Below are positions 25,897-34,573 of a DNA stretch of 64,000 nt, in pieces. The notes below the pieces were generated by a model. It saw only the letters and a list, made by a program, of their open reading frames with translations, was not told where the DNA came from and ran no database searches. The stretch covers positions 105,410 through 169,409 of the forward strand of contig NZ_VTGY01000035.1 in assembly GCF_009729075.1 (NCBI RefSeq). The letters are read 5' to 3'. Each line of letters starts with the position of its first letter. The first letter of the stretch is position 1. The DNA comes from Mycolicibacterium sp. CBMA 226. Its GTDB lineage: Bacteria > Actinomycetota > Actinomycetes > Mycobacteriales > Mycobacteriaceae. Both the position numbers and the translations under genes were made by a program.

Positions 25897-26136
25897 TCGG
25901 GTAGCCCCTCGCAGTGATGTGGATCACGTAAGTCTCGACTCTTCTCGGGGACTCATCGCCGGACAATGTCGGCGCCTACAACGTTCGTGCCGTTGCCGTG
26001 TATTCGGCTACAGGCTTGCGCCATATCGACCACGCGCCGGTGGATGTCACGTAGGGTCGCGGCCGCATTCCCGACGCGCAGCCGGCCTCGATGACACGTT
26101 CGCGCGAAATGACCTCGCAGGGCATCACCCGGGTTC

Positions 26137-26142
26137 TACCGT
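26137..26142 (+). promoter_or_regulatory. Leaderless -10 box TACCGT
   Basis: TACCGT, six bases, then ATG 26149 of the PucR regulator. The 252-bp gap to the divergent adk operon holds this box near its right end and no gene; a CpG palindrome ttcgcgcgaa (26099-26108) lies upstream. Confidence 0.6.
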
Positions 26143-26148
26143 GTCTGC

Positions 26149-27435
26149 ATGGCGAACGCGGAGCCGGCCGACGACGCCGATCTCGTCCGGTTCGTCGAGA
26201 TGACGGCCGACCGGTTGCATACCCGCTTGGCCGAAGTGTCGACGTACATCCGCAGCTCGCTGGAAGCTGACATTCCCGACCTGCGCAGCGACGCAAGGCT
26301 TATCGACCTGCTCGGCGCAAGCGTGGAGGGCAATGTCGACACGCTGCTGCATGCGCTGCGCCACAGCATCCCGGTCGAGCGGATTGAGGCGCCGACGGCG
26401 GCGATGGAATATGCGCGACGGCTCGCGCAGCACGGGGTTTCGGTGAACGCCCTGGTTCGGGCGTACCGGCTGGGCCAGCGGTTGATGAACGAAAACGTCT
26501 TCCGTGAGGTCCGTGGTCTCGACATCCCGGCCGAACAGCGCGTCCCGGTTCTGGAATCGATAACCACGACCCTTTTCGAATACATCGACTGGGTATCGCA
26601 GCAAGTCGTCGCGATGTACGAGGAGGAGCGCGAGCGCTGGCTGGAGAACCAGAACAGCTTGCGCGCCTTACGGATCCGGGAAATCCTGGCGGGACGCAAG
26701 GCGACGGACATCGACGCGGCCACCACCACGATCCGGTACCCGCTGCGTTGGCATCACGTGGGATTGGTCGTCTGGTACCCGGACTCCGTGGGTGACGGCG
26801 ATGCCATGCCGCGTCTGCAACGGTTCGTGCGGGACCTCGGCGCCGCGGTGCATGCAGATTCCGGCCCGCTACTGGTGCCCACCGACCAGAGCACAGCCTG
26901 GGTGTGGCTGCCCTTTCGCGCGCTGCCACCCGACGTGGTTGACCGCATCGTCGGGTTCGCCCGGCGGCACTCAGGTGCTCCGTGTCTCGCGATCGGTCCG
27001 GCGGCGGCCGGACTGGACGGATTTCGCCGCACGCACCGCACTGCCGTTGCAGCGCGGGAGGTCGCGATCATCAGCGGGCGTCCGGATCTGACTGTGGTCT
27101 GCGCGTCCGACCCCGGGCTGGAGGCTGCTGCCTTGTTGGCGGGCGACATAGACTCGGCCCGGCAGTGGGTGGGAGTGGTGCTCGGCGATCTGGCCTCCGA
27201 CACCGACAATGACGCCCGACTCCGGGAGACCCTCCGCGTGTTCCTGCGGTGCGGGTCGAGTCACAAGACGGCGGCCGAGGAACTCAACTTGCACTTCAAC
27301 ACCGTGAAATACCGGGTCGGCCGGGCCATCGAACGCCGCGGCCGGCCCATCGCCGATGATCGGCTCGATGTGGAACTCGCACTGCTGGTGTGCCAGTGGT
27401 ACGGGGTGGGCGCGCCGCGGGCTGATCCGGCGTGA
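26149..27435 (+). CDS. PucR-family regulator with RsbRD-like N-terminus
   Basis: 428 aa. The N-terminal 180 residues are helical and resemble the RsbRD-type sensor domain (VNALVRAYRLGQRLMNENVF, LFEYIDWVSQQVVAMYEEERERWL). A GGDEF-like central domain follows, then a C-terminal PucR helix-turn-helix GSSHKTAAEELNLHFNTVKYRVGRA. Such proteins usually activate adjacent catabolic genes in response to an intracellular metabolite. It is divergent from the adk-phaC operon across 252 bp, so that operon is its likely target. No operator could be identified. Confidence 0.8.
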   Translation: MANAEPADDADLVRFVEMTADRLHTRLAEVSTYIRSSLEADIPDLRSDARLIDLLGASVEGNVDTLLHALRHSIPVERIEAPTAAMEYARRLAQHGVSVNALVRAYRLGQRLMNENVFREVRGLDIPAEQRVPVLESITTTLFEYIDWVSQQVVAMYEEERERWLENQNSLRALRIREILAGRKATDIDAATTTIRYPLRWHHVGLVVWYPDSVGDGDAMPRLQRFVRDLGAAVHADSGPLLVPTDQSTAWVWLPFRALPPDVVDRIVGFARRHSGAPCLAIGPAAAGLDGFRRTHRTAVAAREVAIISGRPDLTVVCASDPGLEAAALLAGDIDSARQWVGVVLGDLASDTDNDARLRETLRVFLRCGSSHKTAAEELNLHFNTVKYRVGRAIERRGRPIADDRLDVELALLVCQWYGVGAPRADPA

Positions 27436-27518
27436 CCTCGGTCGAGCGGCGGCAGGGGGTACAACCGCGGCAGCCCACTTCGTCCTCTCGGTACAACGGG
27501 GACGACGCGACGCCGTCC

Positions 27519-27524
27519 TAATCT
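27519..27524 (+). promoter_or_regulatory. -10 box TAATCT, leaderless or nearly so
   Basis: TAATCT then 7 nt to ATG 27532 of the second PucR gene. Confidence 0.45.
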
Positions 27525-27531
27525 ACGCGGT

Positions 27532-28431
27532 ATGTCTGCCGAAGCGGTGTACTCCGAACTCATCGAGGTCGCTGGTGCGCTCGATGTGTGTATGGCGAAA
27601 ATCCGTGCGGCCCAAGATGCTCTGGCCGTCACTGCGGCCGCGGTGTCTCGGGCGGAGTCGGCCGACTCGGCCGCTGTGCCCCAGCGCGAACGGTCGGCCC
27701 TGATCGATTCCGTGTTGCGAGGGAAGCCCTTCGACGAATGGAATCTCTGGGAGACCGCCGAGTTGCTGCAGCTACCGAGCGACGGGCCGTTCGTCGTCGT
27801 CGCGGCCGAGGTCGTGGAGCCCGGTGTGGAGGCATTGCCGGCGATCGAGTCGAAACTCCGCAGCATGGACGTGTTCTCCGTGTGGCGATTGTTGCCCGAC
27901 CTGCATGTGGGCATCGTGCACGTCCGTAGCGACGAGCAATTGGACCACGTACTGGCCTTGATGTCGCGCACAACCACCGGCCGGATCGGGGTCAGCGCGC
28001 GGTTCAACGACCTGACCGAGGCGGCGCATGCGTTGCGCCATGCCCGCGTGTCCCTGCGGGGCCGTCCAGAGCCCGGTGTCAACGTCACCGTGTTCGACGG
28101 CTCGATCCTGGCGACCGCCGCCGTCAGCGCCCCAGAGGTCATGGTGAAACTGGCGGCGCCAGTCGTCGAGTCCTTCGATGGGCTGGCTCCCGGCGAACGC
28201 GACGTGCTGTTCGACACGTTCCAGGTCTGGCTGGACGCAGAGGGGTCCTTGCGCGAGGCCGGGGAGCTGCTGTTCTGCCACCCCAACACGGTCCGGTACC
28301 GGTTGCACCGTATCGAGCAGCGGACCGGTCGATCGTTGGCGCGTCCACGAGACGTTGCTGAACTCAGCTTGGTGCTTGAGGTGTACCGCCGGCTGATGTG
28401 GAACCGGGATCGCCCGCACCGGCAGCCATGA
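27532..28431 (+). CDS. PucR-family regulator, short form
   Basis: 299 aa. The N-terminus is only about 65 residues of helical, Ala-rich sequence rather than the RsbRD-type domain of its two neighbours. The GGDEF-like middle (SKLRSMDVFSVWRLLPDLHVGIVHV, GRIGVSARFNDL) and the C-terminal HTH (LFCHPNTVRYRLHRIEQRTGRSL) are very close to those of the protein at 31618, so the two are recent paralogues. Target genes unknown. The 3' end overlaps the convergent DUF1003 gene by 68 bp. Confidence 0.8.
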   Translation: MSAEAVYSELIEVAGALDVCMAKIRAAQDALAVTAAAVSRAESADSAAVPQRERSALIDSVLRGKPFDEWNLWETAELLQLPSDGPFVVVAAEVVEPGVEALPAIESKLRSMDVFSVWRLLPDLHVGIVHVRSDEQLDHVLALMSRTTTGRIGVSARFNDLTEAAHALRHARVSLRGRPEPGVNVTVFDGSILATAAVSAPEVMVKLAAPVVESFDGLAPGERDVLFDTFQVWLDAEGSLREAGELLFCHPNTVRYRLHRIEQRTGRSLARPRDVAELSLVLEVYRRLMWNRDRPHRQP

Positions 28432-28894
28432 GCCGGTTGTGCAATTCCGTTGTGAGTAAATGAATTTGGCGCGTCAGATCGGTGTTGGTCTGGAGTTCGA
28501 GTTCCTGCGTCTGGAAGTCGTGGTCAGCCTTGGTCTGCTGGAACTCAGCCTGCCGGTTCTGGCCGATCATCACGAACGTCGACAGGAAGATCGCCTCCAA
28601 CGACACCACCAGGGTCAGCGTCGGCCATGGGTTCTTCTCGAAGTACAGCATCCACACCGCGAACAGTGCTGCGTGGATGTAGACGAAGCTCATCGACCCC
28701 GCGAATGCGGTGATGCGATCGGCCACCCGCAGTTGCAGATTCTGGTTGCGCTTTATCGCCTCCTGAATCACCGCGGGGTGATGTGGCGCGTTGCCCTCTC
28801 TCAGCCTACGTGGAATCAGGTGCAGATGTTCGTGTTCGCCGTCCATCGGATCATGTTGCGGTATCGCGTCACCGATCGGCAAGGGCGCTTGCAC
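28364..28894 (-). CDS. DUF1003 membrane protein
   Basis: 176 aa. DUF1003 core: RVADRITAFAGSMSFVYIHAALFAVWML (helix 1), then NPWPTLTLVVSLEAIFLSTFVMIGQNRQA (helix 2) and the cytoplasmic QQTKADHDFQTQELELQTNTDL coiled helix. Function unknown; often near Mg2+/stress genes in actinobacteria. Start is uncertain: GTG 28894 overlaps the HdeD gene by 26 bp and has weak AAGG signals; ATG 28846 lies just past that overlap. The C-terminal 22 codons overlap the PucR gene on the other strand. Confidence 0.8.
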   Translation of the reverse strand: MQAPLPIGDAIPQHDPMDGEHEHLHLIPRRLREGNAPHHPAVIQEAIKRNQNLQLRVADRITAFAGSMSFVYIHAALFAVWMLYFEKNPWPTLTLVVSLEAIFLSTFVMIGQNRQAEFQQTKADHDFQTQELELQTNTDLTRQIHLLTTELHNRLMAAGAGDPGSTSAGGTPQAPS

Positions 28895-29483
28895 CCTTGC
28901 CTACCTTGCGGACCAGGAATGCCGAGCTGATCTGTCCCACACCATGAATCAGCGCGCCCGCCGACACCCAAGACACCAGGACGACGACCGAGACATTCCA
29001 GGATCCGGCGGCCCAGAAGCCGATGCAGATCTCCGCGATGCCCGCGAGCAGCAGCACCCACCAACCGGGCAGCCGGCTGGCGGTGAAGGCCGAGGCGACA
29101 TCGAACACGCCCCGGAAGATGAAGTAGAAGCTCATCACGGCGGCCAGTCCGACGAAGGTGTCGTCGGGCCTGACGAACGCCATCACTCCGACGGCGGCCA
29201 GCAGTAGCGCGAGTATGCCGTGCAGGATCCGCCAGCCCCGCTGCGGCGTCACCGCACTGACCATCACCTCGTTCGCCGCCGCGGCGAAGCAGAACACCCC
29301 GAACAGTACGGCGATGGCCGCGACGGTGCCGTAGTCGAATCGGAGGATGAGAATGGCGACGACCACCCAAGCCACGCCTGCGACCAGGAGCAGCCACCAG
29401 TGCTTGGTCTGGGCGGCAAGGTCATCGAGCGCCTCGTCGAACAGCCCGAAAGGCTTCGCGGGGTGTGACTGGGTTGTGGTCAT
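28869..29483 (-). CDS. HdeD/DUF308-family membrane protein
   Basis: 204 aa with six hydrophobic helices in three DUF308 pairs. Phrases such as WWLLLVAGVAWVVVAILIL, GVFCFAAAANEVMV and GWRILHGILALLLAAVGVMAFV fit HdeD, an acid-stress membrane protein in enterics; in actinobacteria the function is unproven. ATG 29483 has a GGGAG ribosome site 5 nt upstream and is preferred to an upstream reading at 29513. Probably cotranscribed with the DUF1003 gene, and divergent from the MaoC gene. Confidence 0.8.
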   Translation of the reverse strand: MTTTQSHPAKPFGLFDEALDDLAAQTKHWWLLLVAGVAWVVVAILILRFDYGTVAAIAVLFGVFCFAAAANEVMVSAVTPQRGWRILHGILALLLAAVGVMAFVRPDDTFVGLAAVMSFYFIFRGVFDVASAFTASRLPGWWVLLLAGIAEICIGFWAAGSWNVSVVVLVSWVSAGALIHGVGQISSAFLVRKVGKGASALADR

Positions 29484-29632
29484 GTGCGCTCCCGGGATCG
29501 ATGGTGGGTTCATTGTTGCGCTGATCGGTGCATCCCCATCTGTACGCGGTTACAACATCATGAGCGTGATCCTGTTCGGCATCACAACGACTTTCGACGC
29601 CGCAATTCAGACGATTGAGTGGGAGGTCTGCC

Positions 29633-30085
29633 ATGACAACCGTTCTCGATGAACCCGCGGATCTGCTCAAACTCGTGGGCCAGGTGATAGGTGCCAGCGG
29701 GTGGATTACGGTCACCCAGCGCCAGGTCGATCTCTTCGCCGAGGCCACCGGTGACCACCAGTGGATACACACCGATCCCGTGCGTGCCGAGAAAGGGCCC
29801 TTCAAGGGCACCATTGCGCACGGATACTTCACGCTTTCCCTTGCGCCCGTGGTGCTTTCGGAAGTCCTGCAAATCCGTGAGATGACCGCGGCGTTGAACT
29901 ACGGGCTGAACAAGGTCCGGTTTCCCAGCCCGGTGCGGGTCGGGGCACATGTTCGCGGCGTGGTCACGGTGATGAGCGCGCGCCAGAAGACCTCGGGAGT
30001 GGAAGGCGTATTCACACTGACGGTCGAAATCGACGGCGAAGACCGCCCGGCCTGCGTAGCCGACGTCATCGTGCTGTACCCGTGA
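29633..30085 (+). CDS. MaoC-like (R)-specific enoyl-CoA hydratase
   Basis: 150 aa single hot-dog domain. The hydratase-2 motif is present: ATGDHQWIHTDPVRAEKGPFKGTIAHGYFTLSL, with the catalytic Asp and His, as in PhaJ-type (R)-hydratases. It hydrates trans-2-enoyl-CoA to (R)-3-hydroxyacyl-CoA. GGGAGG ribosome site about 8 nt before ATG 29633. Next to PucR regulators and within 5 kb of a PHA synthase, so a role in supplying PHA precursors is plausible; fatty-acid or polyketide use is equally possible. Convergent with the DUF2252 gene. Confidence 0.83.
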   Translation: MTTVLDEPADLLKLVGQVIGASGWITVTQRQVDLFAEATGDHQWIHTDPVRAEKGPFKGTIAHGYFTLSLAPVVLSEVLQIREMTAALNYGLNKVRFPSPVRVGAHVRGVVTVMSARQKTSGVEGVFTLTVEIDGEDRPACVADVIVLYP

Positions 30086-30098
30086 CTGCCGACGTGGG

Positions 30099-31477
30099 CT
30101 ACAGGTCCGACTCCGCGGTCACCTGTCCAGCGGCCACGGCTTCTTTCAACGCCGCGTAATCGCGTTGATTCTGGTCGGCGTACGCCTCGGCGAAATGGAC
30201 GAATGCCGTATCGGCGGCATCGCTGCTGCCGAGATAGGCCGCGATCGCGACGCGGTCGCCGGTGCGGGCGTGGGCGCGGGCCAGTGCGTGGCCACAGGAC
30301 CTCCCGTAGTCGGCCAACAGTTTTGCGCTCGTCGTCTGCACCGGCACGCCGCCCTTCCAATCGTGCAGTTGACGTACGTAGTAGTCCGCCTCGTGGCCGT
30401 CGGGGCCGACGGCGTGCAACCAGCCGAGCAGGATGTCGCTGTTGGCCTGCATCAGGCGCTGCCCGACCGAAACCCGTTGGGCGCATTGGAGTATTCGCTG
30501 GCGCCGAGGAAACGCTCGAGGACCGAGGGTTGCGCCTCCTTCATCTGGAGTAAGAGCGGGTCGTGATTGTCGCGGCCGACCAGCAGCATGATCCACGACC
30601 GCAGCCCGACACTGCCCACGCCAACAACCTTGCGGGCCATCGCCACGTACCGGAATCGGTCGATCAGCGGGCGGCGGCTGTCTTGCAGGCTGTCTCGGTA
30701 GCGCTGCATGAAAGGTTCCATCTGCTGCTCGTACTGGTGCGCCTGCGCGGCGCCGACAAGCTCTTCGATCGGCACGAGCAGCGGCGGTTGGCTGATCAGC
30801 CTGCTCTGGCCGTCCACGGTTTCGGTGAGTTTCGAGACGGCCTGCAGACTGTCGTGGGTGCGGGCCTTGGCCGCCGTCTGCTGAATTGCCTTGGCGAATT
30901 TGTTGTCGACACTGGCCTGCAGTTCTTCGTCGATGGTGGTCTGGGTGTACCAGGCGGCGAGTTCACCCATAGACGCCAGTTCCTGCATGCGGGTGCGGTA
31001 ACCCGAAGCGCAACTGCGGACGACGTGCTCGCGATCAGAGTCGGGAAAACCGTTGGCACGTCCGGCAATTGCCAGACTTGCGACCAGCCGCTTGACGTCC
31101 CATTCCCAGGGACCGGGCAAGGTCTCGTCGAAGTCGTTGACATCGAACACCAGGTTACGTTCGGGAGTGCCGAACAGCCCGAAGTTCGAGAGGTGGGCGT
31201 CACCGCAGAGCTGCCCTATCAGTCCCGTATGCGGGCCGGCTGCCAGGTCGGCAGCCATGACCAGTGCCGCGCCGCGGTAGAAAGAGAACGGGGACAGCAG
31301 CATCCGGCCGTACCTGATCGGCACGAGTTCGGCGATCCGCGAGGTCGCCTGCGATTGCAGCAGCGTTACCGGGTCGGCACGATCGGCTGGTGTGTGCAGC
31401 TCGGCGAGCGCCTCCCGGGGCAGCGCCGCGCGGGCAGCCCGGCCGACATCGAGCCGTTCGTCCACCGATTGAGTCAT
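30099..31477 (-). pseudogene. DUF2252 protein, frameshifted
   Basis: Two overlapping frames make one DUF2252 protein. From ATG 31477 (GGAAGG ribosome site) the first frame holds the kinase-like CGDAHLSNFGLFGTPERNLVFDVNDFDETLPGPWEWDVKRL and RKVVGVGSVG, and ends in an abnormal NGFRSGSA tail. The second frame resumes with QRVSVGQRLMQANSDILLGW and DYYVRQLHDWKGG and reaches the usual C-terminus. The break lies at about 30478-30484; one missing G in a GCGGCC run would restore EYSNAAQRVSVGQ. DUF2252 proteins resemble aminoglycoside-kinase-like folds of unknown substrate. Mutation or sequencing error. Confidence 0.75.
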
Positions 31478-31617
31478 GATCGACACCTTCCGGTCTACTG
31501 CCTCGATGATCCGACGAGGACTGCGGGGTGTCGTTATTGTGCGCGACAAGGTCGTCCCGCAACGGATGTTCTGATAGACAACGTGGGAGGGACGCTGCCG
31601 CTCTAGGCTCGGTCACC

Positions 31618-32820
31618 GTGGCTGCGGGAATCGATGCTCAGATGAAGGAACTCGGGTCGTTGTTGGCCCACAGGCTTGATGAGATCGGGCGCGATGTGGT
31701 CTCCACGGTGCGGTCCGGCGTCGAGTTCTACAAGGCCACCGATGTGGTATCCGAAGCGGATCTTTTGGCCAGCACCACGGACAACATCCGTTTCATCTTC
31801 GGCAGCCTGACTGCCGGAGACCCGTTCGATACTTCACCGGCCTCCAAGACGGGCACGATGCGGGCTGCTGCAGGGGTGCCGTTGCCCGCGGTTATGGCTG
31901 CCTATCGGGTCGCGATACACACGCTCTGGGACACCATGGTCGAGGTCGCAGACGGGCATCGAGGTGTTGGTCGCGACGCCGTTATCCAGGCCACGGCGCT
32001 GATGTGGCAGGCCCAGGATGTCTACACCGACGCGATGGTCGACGCGTACCGCCGGCAGGCAGTCCAGATGGTTATCGACGATGAGGCAGAGCGGTCGGCG
32101 TTGACGGAGGCATTGCTGCAGGCCAGGCTCAGCGATGAGCGCAGTCTGTGGGAGGTCGCTCAGATGCTGCGGATCCCTCAGAAGGGGCCGTTCGTGGTCA
32201 TCGCGGCCAGCTGCCCGGAGATCGGTAAGCAATCCCTGCCAGGCATCACCGCCATGCTGCGCAGCGTCGACGTCTTCTCGGCGTGGCGGCTATTGCCGGA
32301 CATCCAGATCGGCATTGCCCACGTGCCGTCGAAGACCGAACATGCGGCAATGCTGGACCTGCTGAACAGGATCGCCGTCGGCCGGATCGGGATCAGCCCG
32401 CAGTTCGATGATCTGGCCGACACCGCTGAGGCGTTGCGGTACGCCCGGGTCGCGTCCACCACCCAGGCCGGTGGGCCGGTGGGCACCACGGTGTTCGAGG
32501 ACTCACTGCTGGCGGTTGCCGCGGTGAGCGCACCGGAGGTGACGGCCAAGGTGGCGCAGATCGTCCTCGGCGCTTTCGACGATCTGGGCGCCGATGAACG
32601 TGACGTCCTACTCGATACGTTCCGCCGGTGGGTGCAAAACAAGGGGTCGATGGCGACGACAGCAGAACAGCTCTACTGCCACCCCAACACGGTGCGGTAC
32701 CGGCTGCACCGGATCGAGGAACGTACTGGCCGATCCCTTTCTGTGCCAAACGAACTCGCGGAGCTGTGCTTGGCTTTCGAGATCCGGTGGAACTCCTGGG
32801 CCCCTGCCGATAATCGATGA
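31618..32820 (+). CDS. PucR-family regulator with RsbRD-like N-terminus
   Basis: 400 aa from GTG 31618. N-terminal helical sensor-like domain (residues 1-165: AYRVAIHTLWDTMVEVADG, LMWQAQDVYTDAMVDAYRRQAVQMV), GGDEF-like middle, and C-terminal HTH YCHPNTVRYRLHRIEERTGRSLSVP. A TAGGCT box (31604-31609) ends 8 nt before the GTG, so the transcript is nearly leaderless; an upstream in-frame start at 31528 would cross into the DUF2252 promoter region. Its C-terminal half is closely similar to the short PucR at 27532. It may regulate the downstream coiled-coil and GlgX genes; inference. Confidence 0.8.
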   Translation: MAAGIDAQMKELGSLLAHRLDEIGRDVVSTVRSGVEFYKATDVVSEADLLASTTDNIRFIFGSLTAGDPFDTSPASKTGTMRAAAGVPLPAVMAAYRVAIHTLWDTMVEVADGHRGVGRDAVIQATALMWQAQDVYTDAMVDAYRRQAVQMVIDDEAERSALTEALLQARLSDERSLWEVAQMLRIPQKGPFVVIAASCPEIGKQSLPGITAMLRSVDVFSAWRLLPDIQIGIAHVPSKTEHAAMLDLLNRIAVGRIGISPQFDDLADTAEALRYARVASTTQAGGPVGTTVFEDSLLAVAAVSAPEVTAKVAQIVLGAFDDLGADERDVLLDTFRRWVQNKGSMATTAEQLYCHPNTVRYRLHRIEERTGRSLSVPNELAELCLAFEIRWNSWAPADNR

Positions 32821-32946
32821 ACCGGCAGAAGCCGGTGTATTTGTCGACACGATTGATGCGACGACGTTGGCGCTGCCGACAATGACTGGCCCGCGCGGTC
32901 GGACAACGATTCTGCTGTAGCCCAAATCCTCCCTGAAGGAGCCGCC

Positions 32947-33372
32947 ATGTCCAGCAAGCTCAGTGAACAATTCGACAAGATCTCCGACCGCGCGCACGCC
33001 GCATCGGATCAATTGAAGGCCTCCGCGGAGAACACCAAAGAGCGCATCGCCAACGACGCTCACGAGGCCCACGAGCGTGCCGCCGCAGCTGCGGAGCGCC
33101 TCAACAACAAGGCCGATGCGGCCGAGGAAAAGGCCGAATCCCATTGGCGTGAGGTCAAAGAGAAGTGGCACGCGCACGTCGCCGGTGTGCGGGCCAAGAT
33201 CGATCGCAAGGAGGCCGAGATCGACGCTCATCACGCCGAGAACGACGCCGAGTGGGCCGAGGGCTACGCCCTTGACGCGATCGACTTCGCACTCGCCGCG
33301 ATCGACGAGGCCCAGGCTGCCGTCCTCGACGCCATCTCGGCCCGCGCAAATGCGGTGGCGCTCAGCTCCTGA
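32947..33372 (+). CDS. Ala-rich helical/coiled-coil protein, unrecognised
   Basis: 141 aa, no signal peptide, no Cys. Almost entirely helical: residues 1-85 are heptad-like and rich in Ala, Glu, Lys and His (KISDRAHAASDQLKASAEN), residues 85-108 are charged with a DRKEAEIDAHHAEND segment, and 108-138 form an amphipathic helix EWAEGYALDAIDFALAAIDE. AAGGAG ribosome site 6-8 nt before the ATG. The composition would suit a phasin, a LEA-like or a heparin-binding-type protein. A phasin-like role is attractive given the PHA synthase in the block, but no homology was established. Confidence 0.65.
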   Translation: MSSKLSEQFDKISDRAHAASDQLKASAENTKERIANDAHEAHERAAAAAERLNNKADAAEEKAESHWREVKEKWHAHVAGVRAKIDRKEAEIDAHHAENDAEWAEGYALDAIDFALAAIDEAQAAVLDAISARANAVALSS

Positions 33373-33411
33373 TCGCCGAGCCGTCGTCGACGAGATCGAC
33401 CGGGGTGCATA

Positions 33412-34573
33412 GTGACGGCTGCTGCAGGCGCGGAACGGCAGCGGGTCGCCGGCTTCGGCCGGCTGGACCTGGGTCTGCGGCAAGCCAGCGACTGGTACTT
33501 GTCGGGCCCCTACCTGAGTGAACGGCAATGGGGCACCGCCCGGGAGGACTACAGCGCCGACGGCGATGCCTGGAACTACCTACCGCACGACCACGCCCGT
33601 TCTCGCTCCTACCGGTGGGGCGAGGACGGGCTGGCCGGGTTCTGCGCTATCGAACAACGGCTGTGCCTGGCACTGGCCCTGTGGAACGGCCGGGACCCGA
33701 TCCTCAAGGAACGGGCATTCGGCCTCACCGGAGACGAGGCCAACCATGGCGAGGACGTCAAGGAATATTGGTGGAACCTTGACGGGGTGCCCAGCCACGC
33801 CTGGAACAGCTGGCGGTACCACTACCCACAAGCGGAGTTCCCGTATTGCCCTCTGCAGCAGGAGAACAGCCGCCGCGGCCGGACCGAGCCGGAGTACGAA
33901 CTACTCGACACCGGCGTCTTCGACGAAGACAGGTACTAGGTCGTGGATGTCACCTACGCCAAGGCCGCTGCGTCCGACGTCACCGGCCCGCGCTGGACCT
34001 GGTGCAGAAGTTCCTGGAGCACTTTGCCGGAATTTCCGAAGCCCTTGACGCGCTTGGGCTTTGGGACGGTGCCGATGGATTGTTCTACGACCGACTGGTT
34101 TTGCCCGACGGTAGCTCCGCAGCAGTGCGGGTGCGGTCCATGGTGGCCATGATCCCGCCGCTGGCCGTGGCGGTTGTTAATGAAGATGCCATCGACCGGA
34201 CGCTTGTGACTGACAAGATGTTCGCCGACTACCTGCTCCGCCACGGGTTGGGAGGGAGCAAGGAGATGGCTGAGGCGGGAATCCTGCGCGGCCCGCCCGG
34301 CCGGCGCCGGCTCCTGGTCGGGGTGACCGATGTGGACAAGGTCCGGCGGTTGTCGAGCGCATGCAGTCCGACCCCCGGTGGCGAGACAACCTGCTGTTTC
34401 ACGAGTACTTCCACGGCGACGACGGCGCCGACCTCGGTGCGTCGCACCAGACCGGGTGGACGGCGTTGGTGGCTGACGTGATCCGCCGGAGGCACCGCGC
34501 CTATCCATCGGTCTCGGCCGTCATCGCAGGGCTTGTGCAAGCGAAGGATTCAGGGGGAGAACAGATTCGATGA
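33412..34573 (+). pseudogene. Decayed MGH1-like (GH63-type) glucosidase gene
   Basis: Three blocks of one large (about 880 aa) glycosidase survive in order. Block 1 (33412-33939): PYLSERQWGTAREDYSADGDAWNYLPHDHARSRSYRWGEDGLAG to LLDTGVFDEDRY, then an in-frame TAG at 33937-33939 where a Trp codon is expected; reading through gives VVDVTYAKAAASDV. About 400 codons are then missing near 33985. Block 2 (about 33990-34350): LVQKFLEHFAGISEALDALGLWDGADG to VDKVRRL. About 100 codons are missing near 34350. Block 3 (about 34355-34573): QSDPRWRDNLLFHEYFHGDDGADLGASHQTGW. Its stop overlaps the glgX ATG. Identity of the enzyme comes from family knowledge. Confidence 0.8.

Noticed and set aside
25940..25965. 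A DosR-like half-site (gggact) in the adk-pucR gap
   Set aside because: Only one half of the 20-bp DosR box is visible, with no matching second half, so it does not meet the consensus.
26099..26108. ttcgcgcgaa as a PucR operator
   Set aside because: It is a CpG-rich palindrome that occurs easily in this base composition, and no second copy is seen near the other PucR genes.
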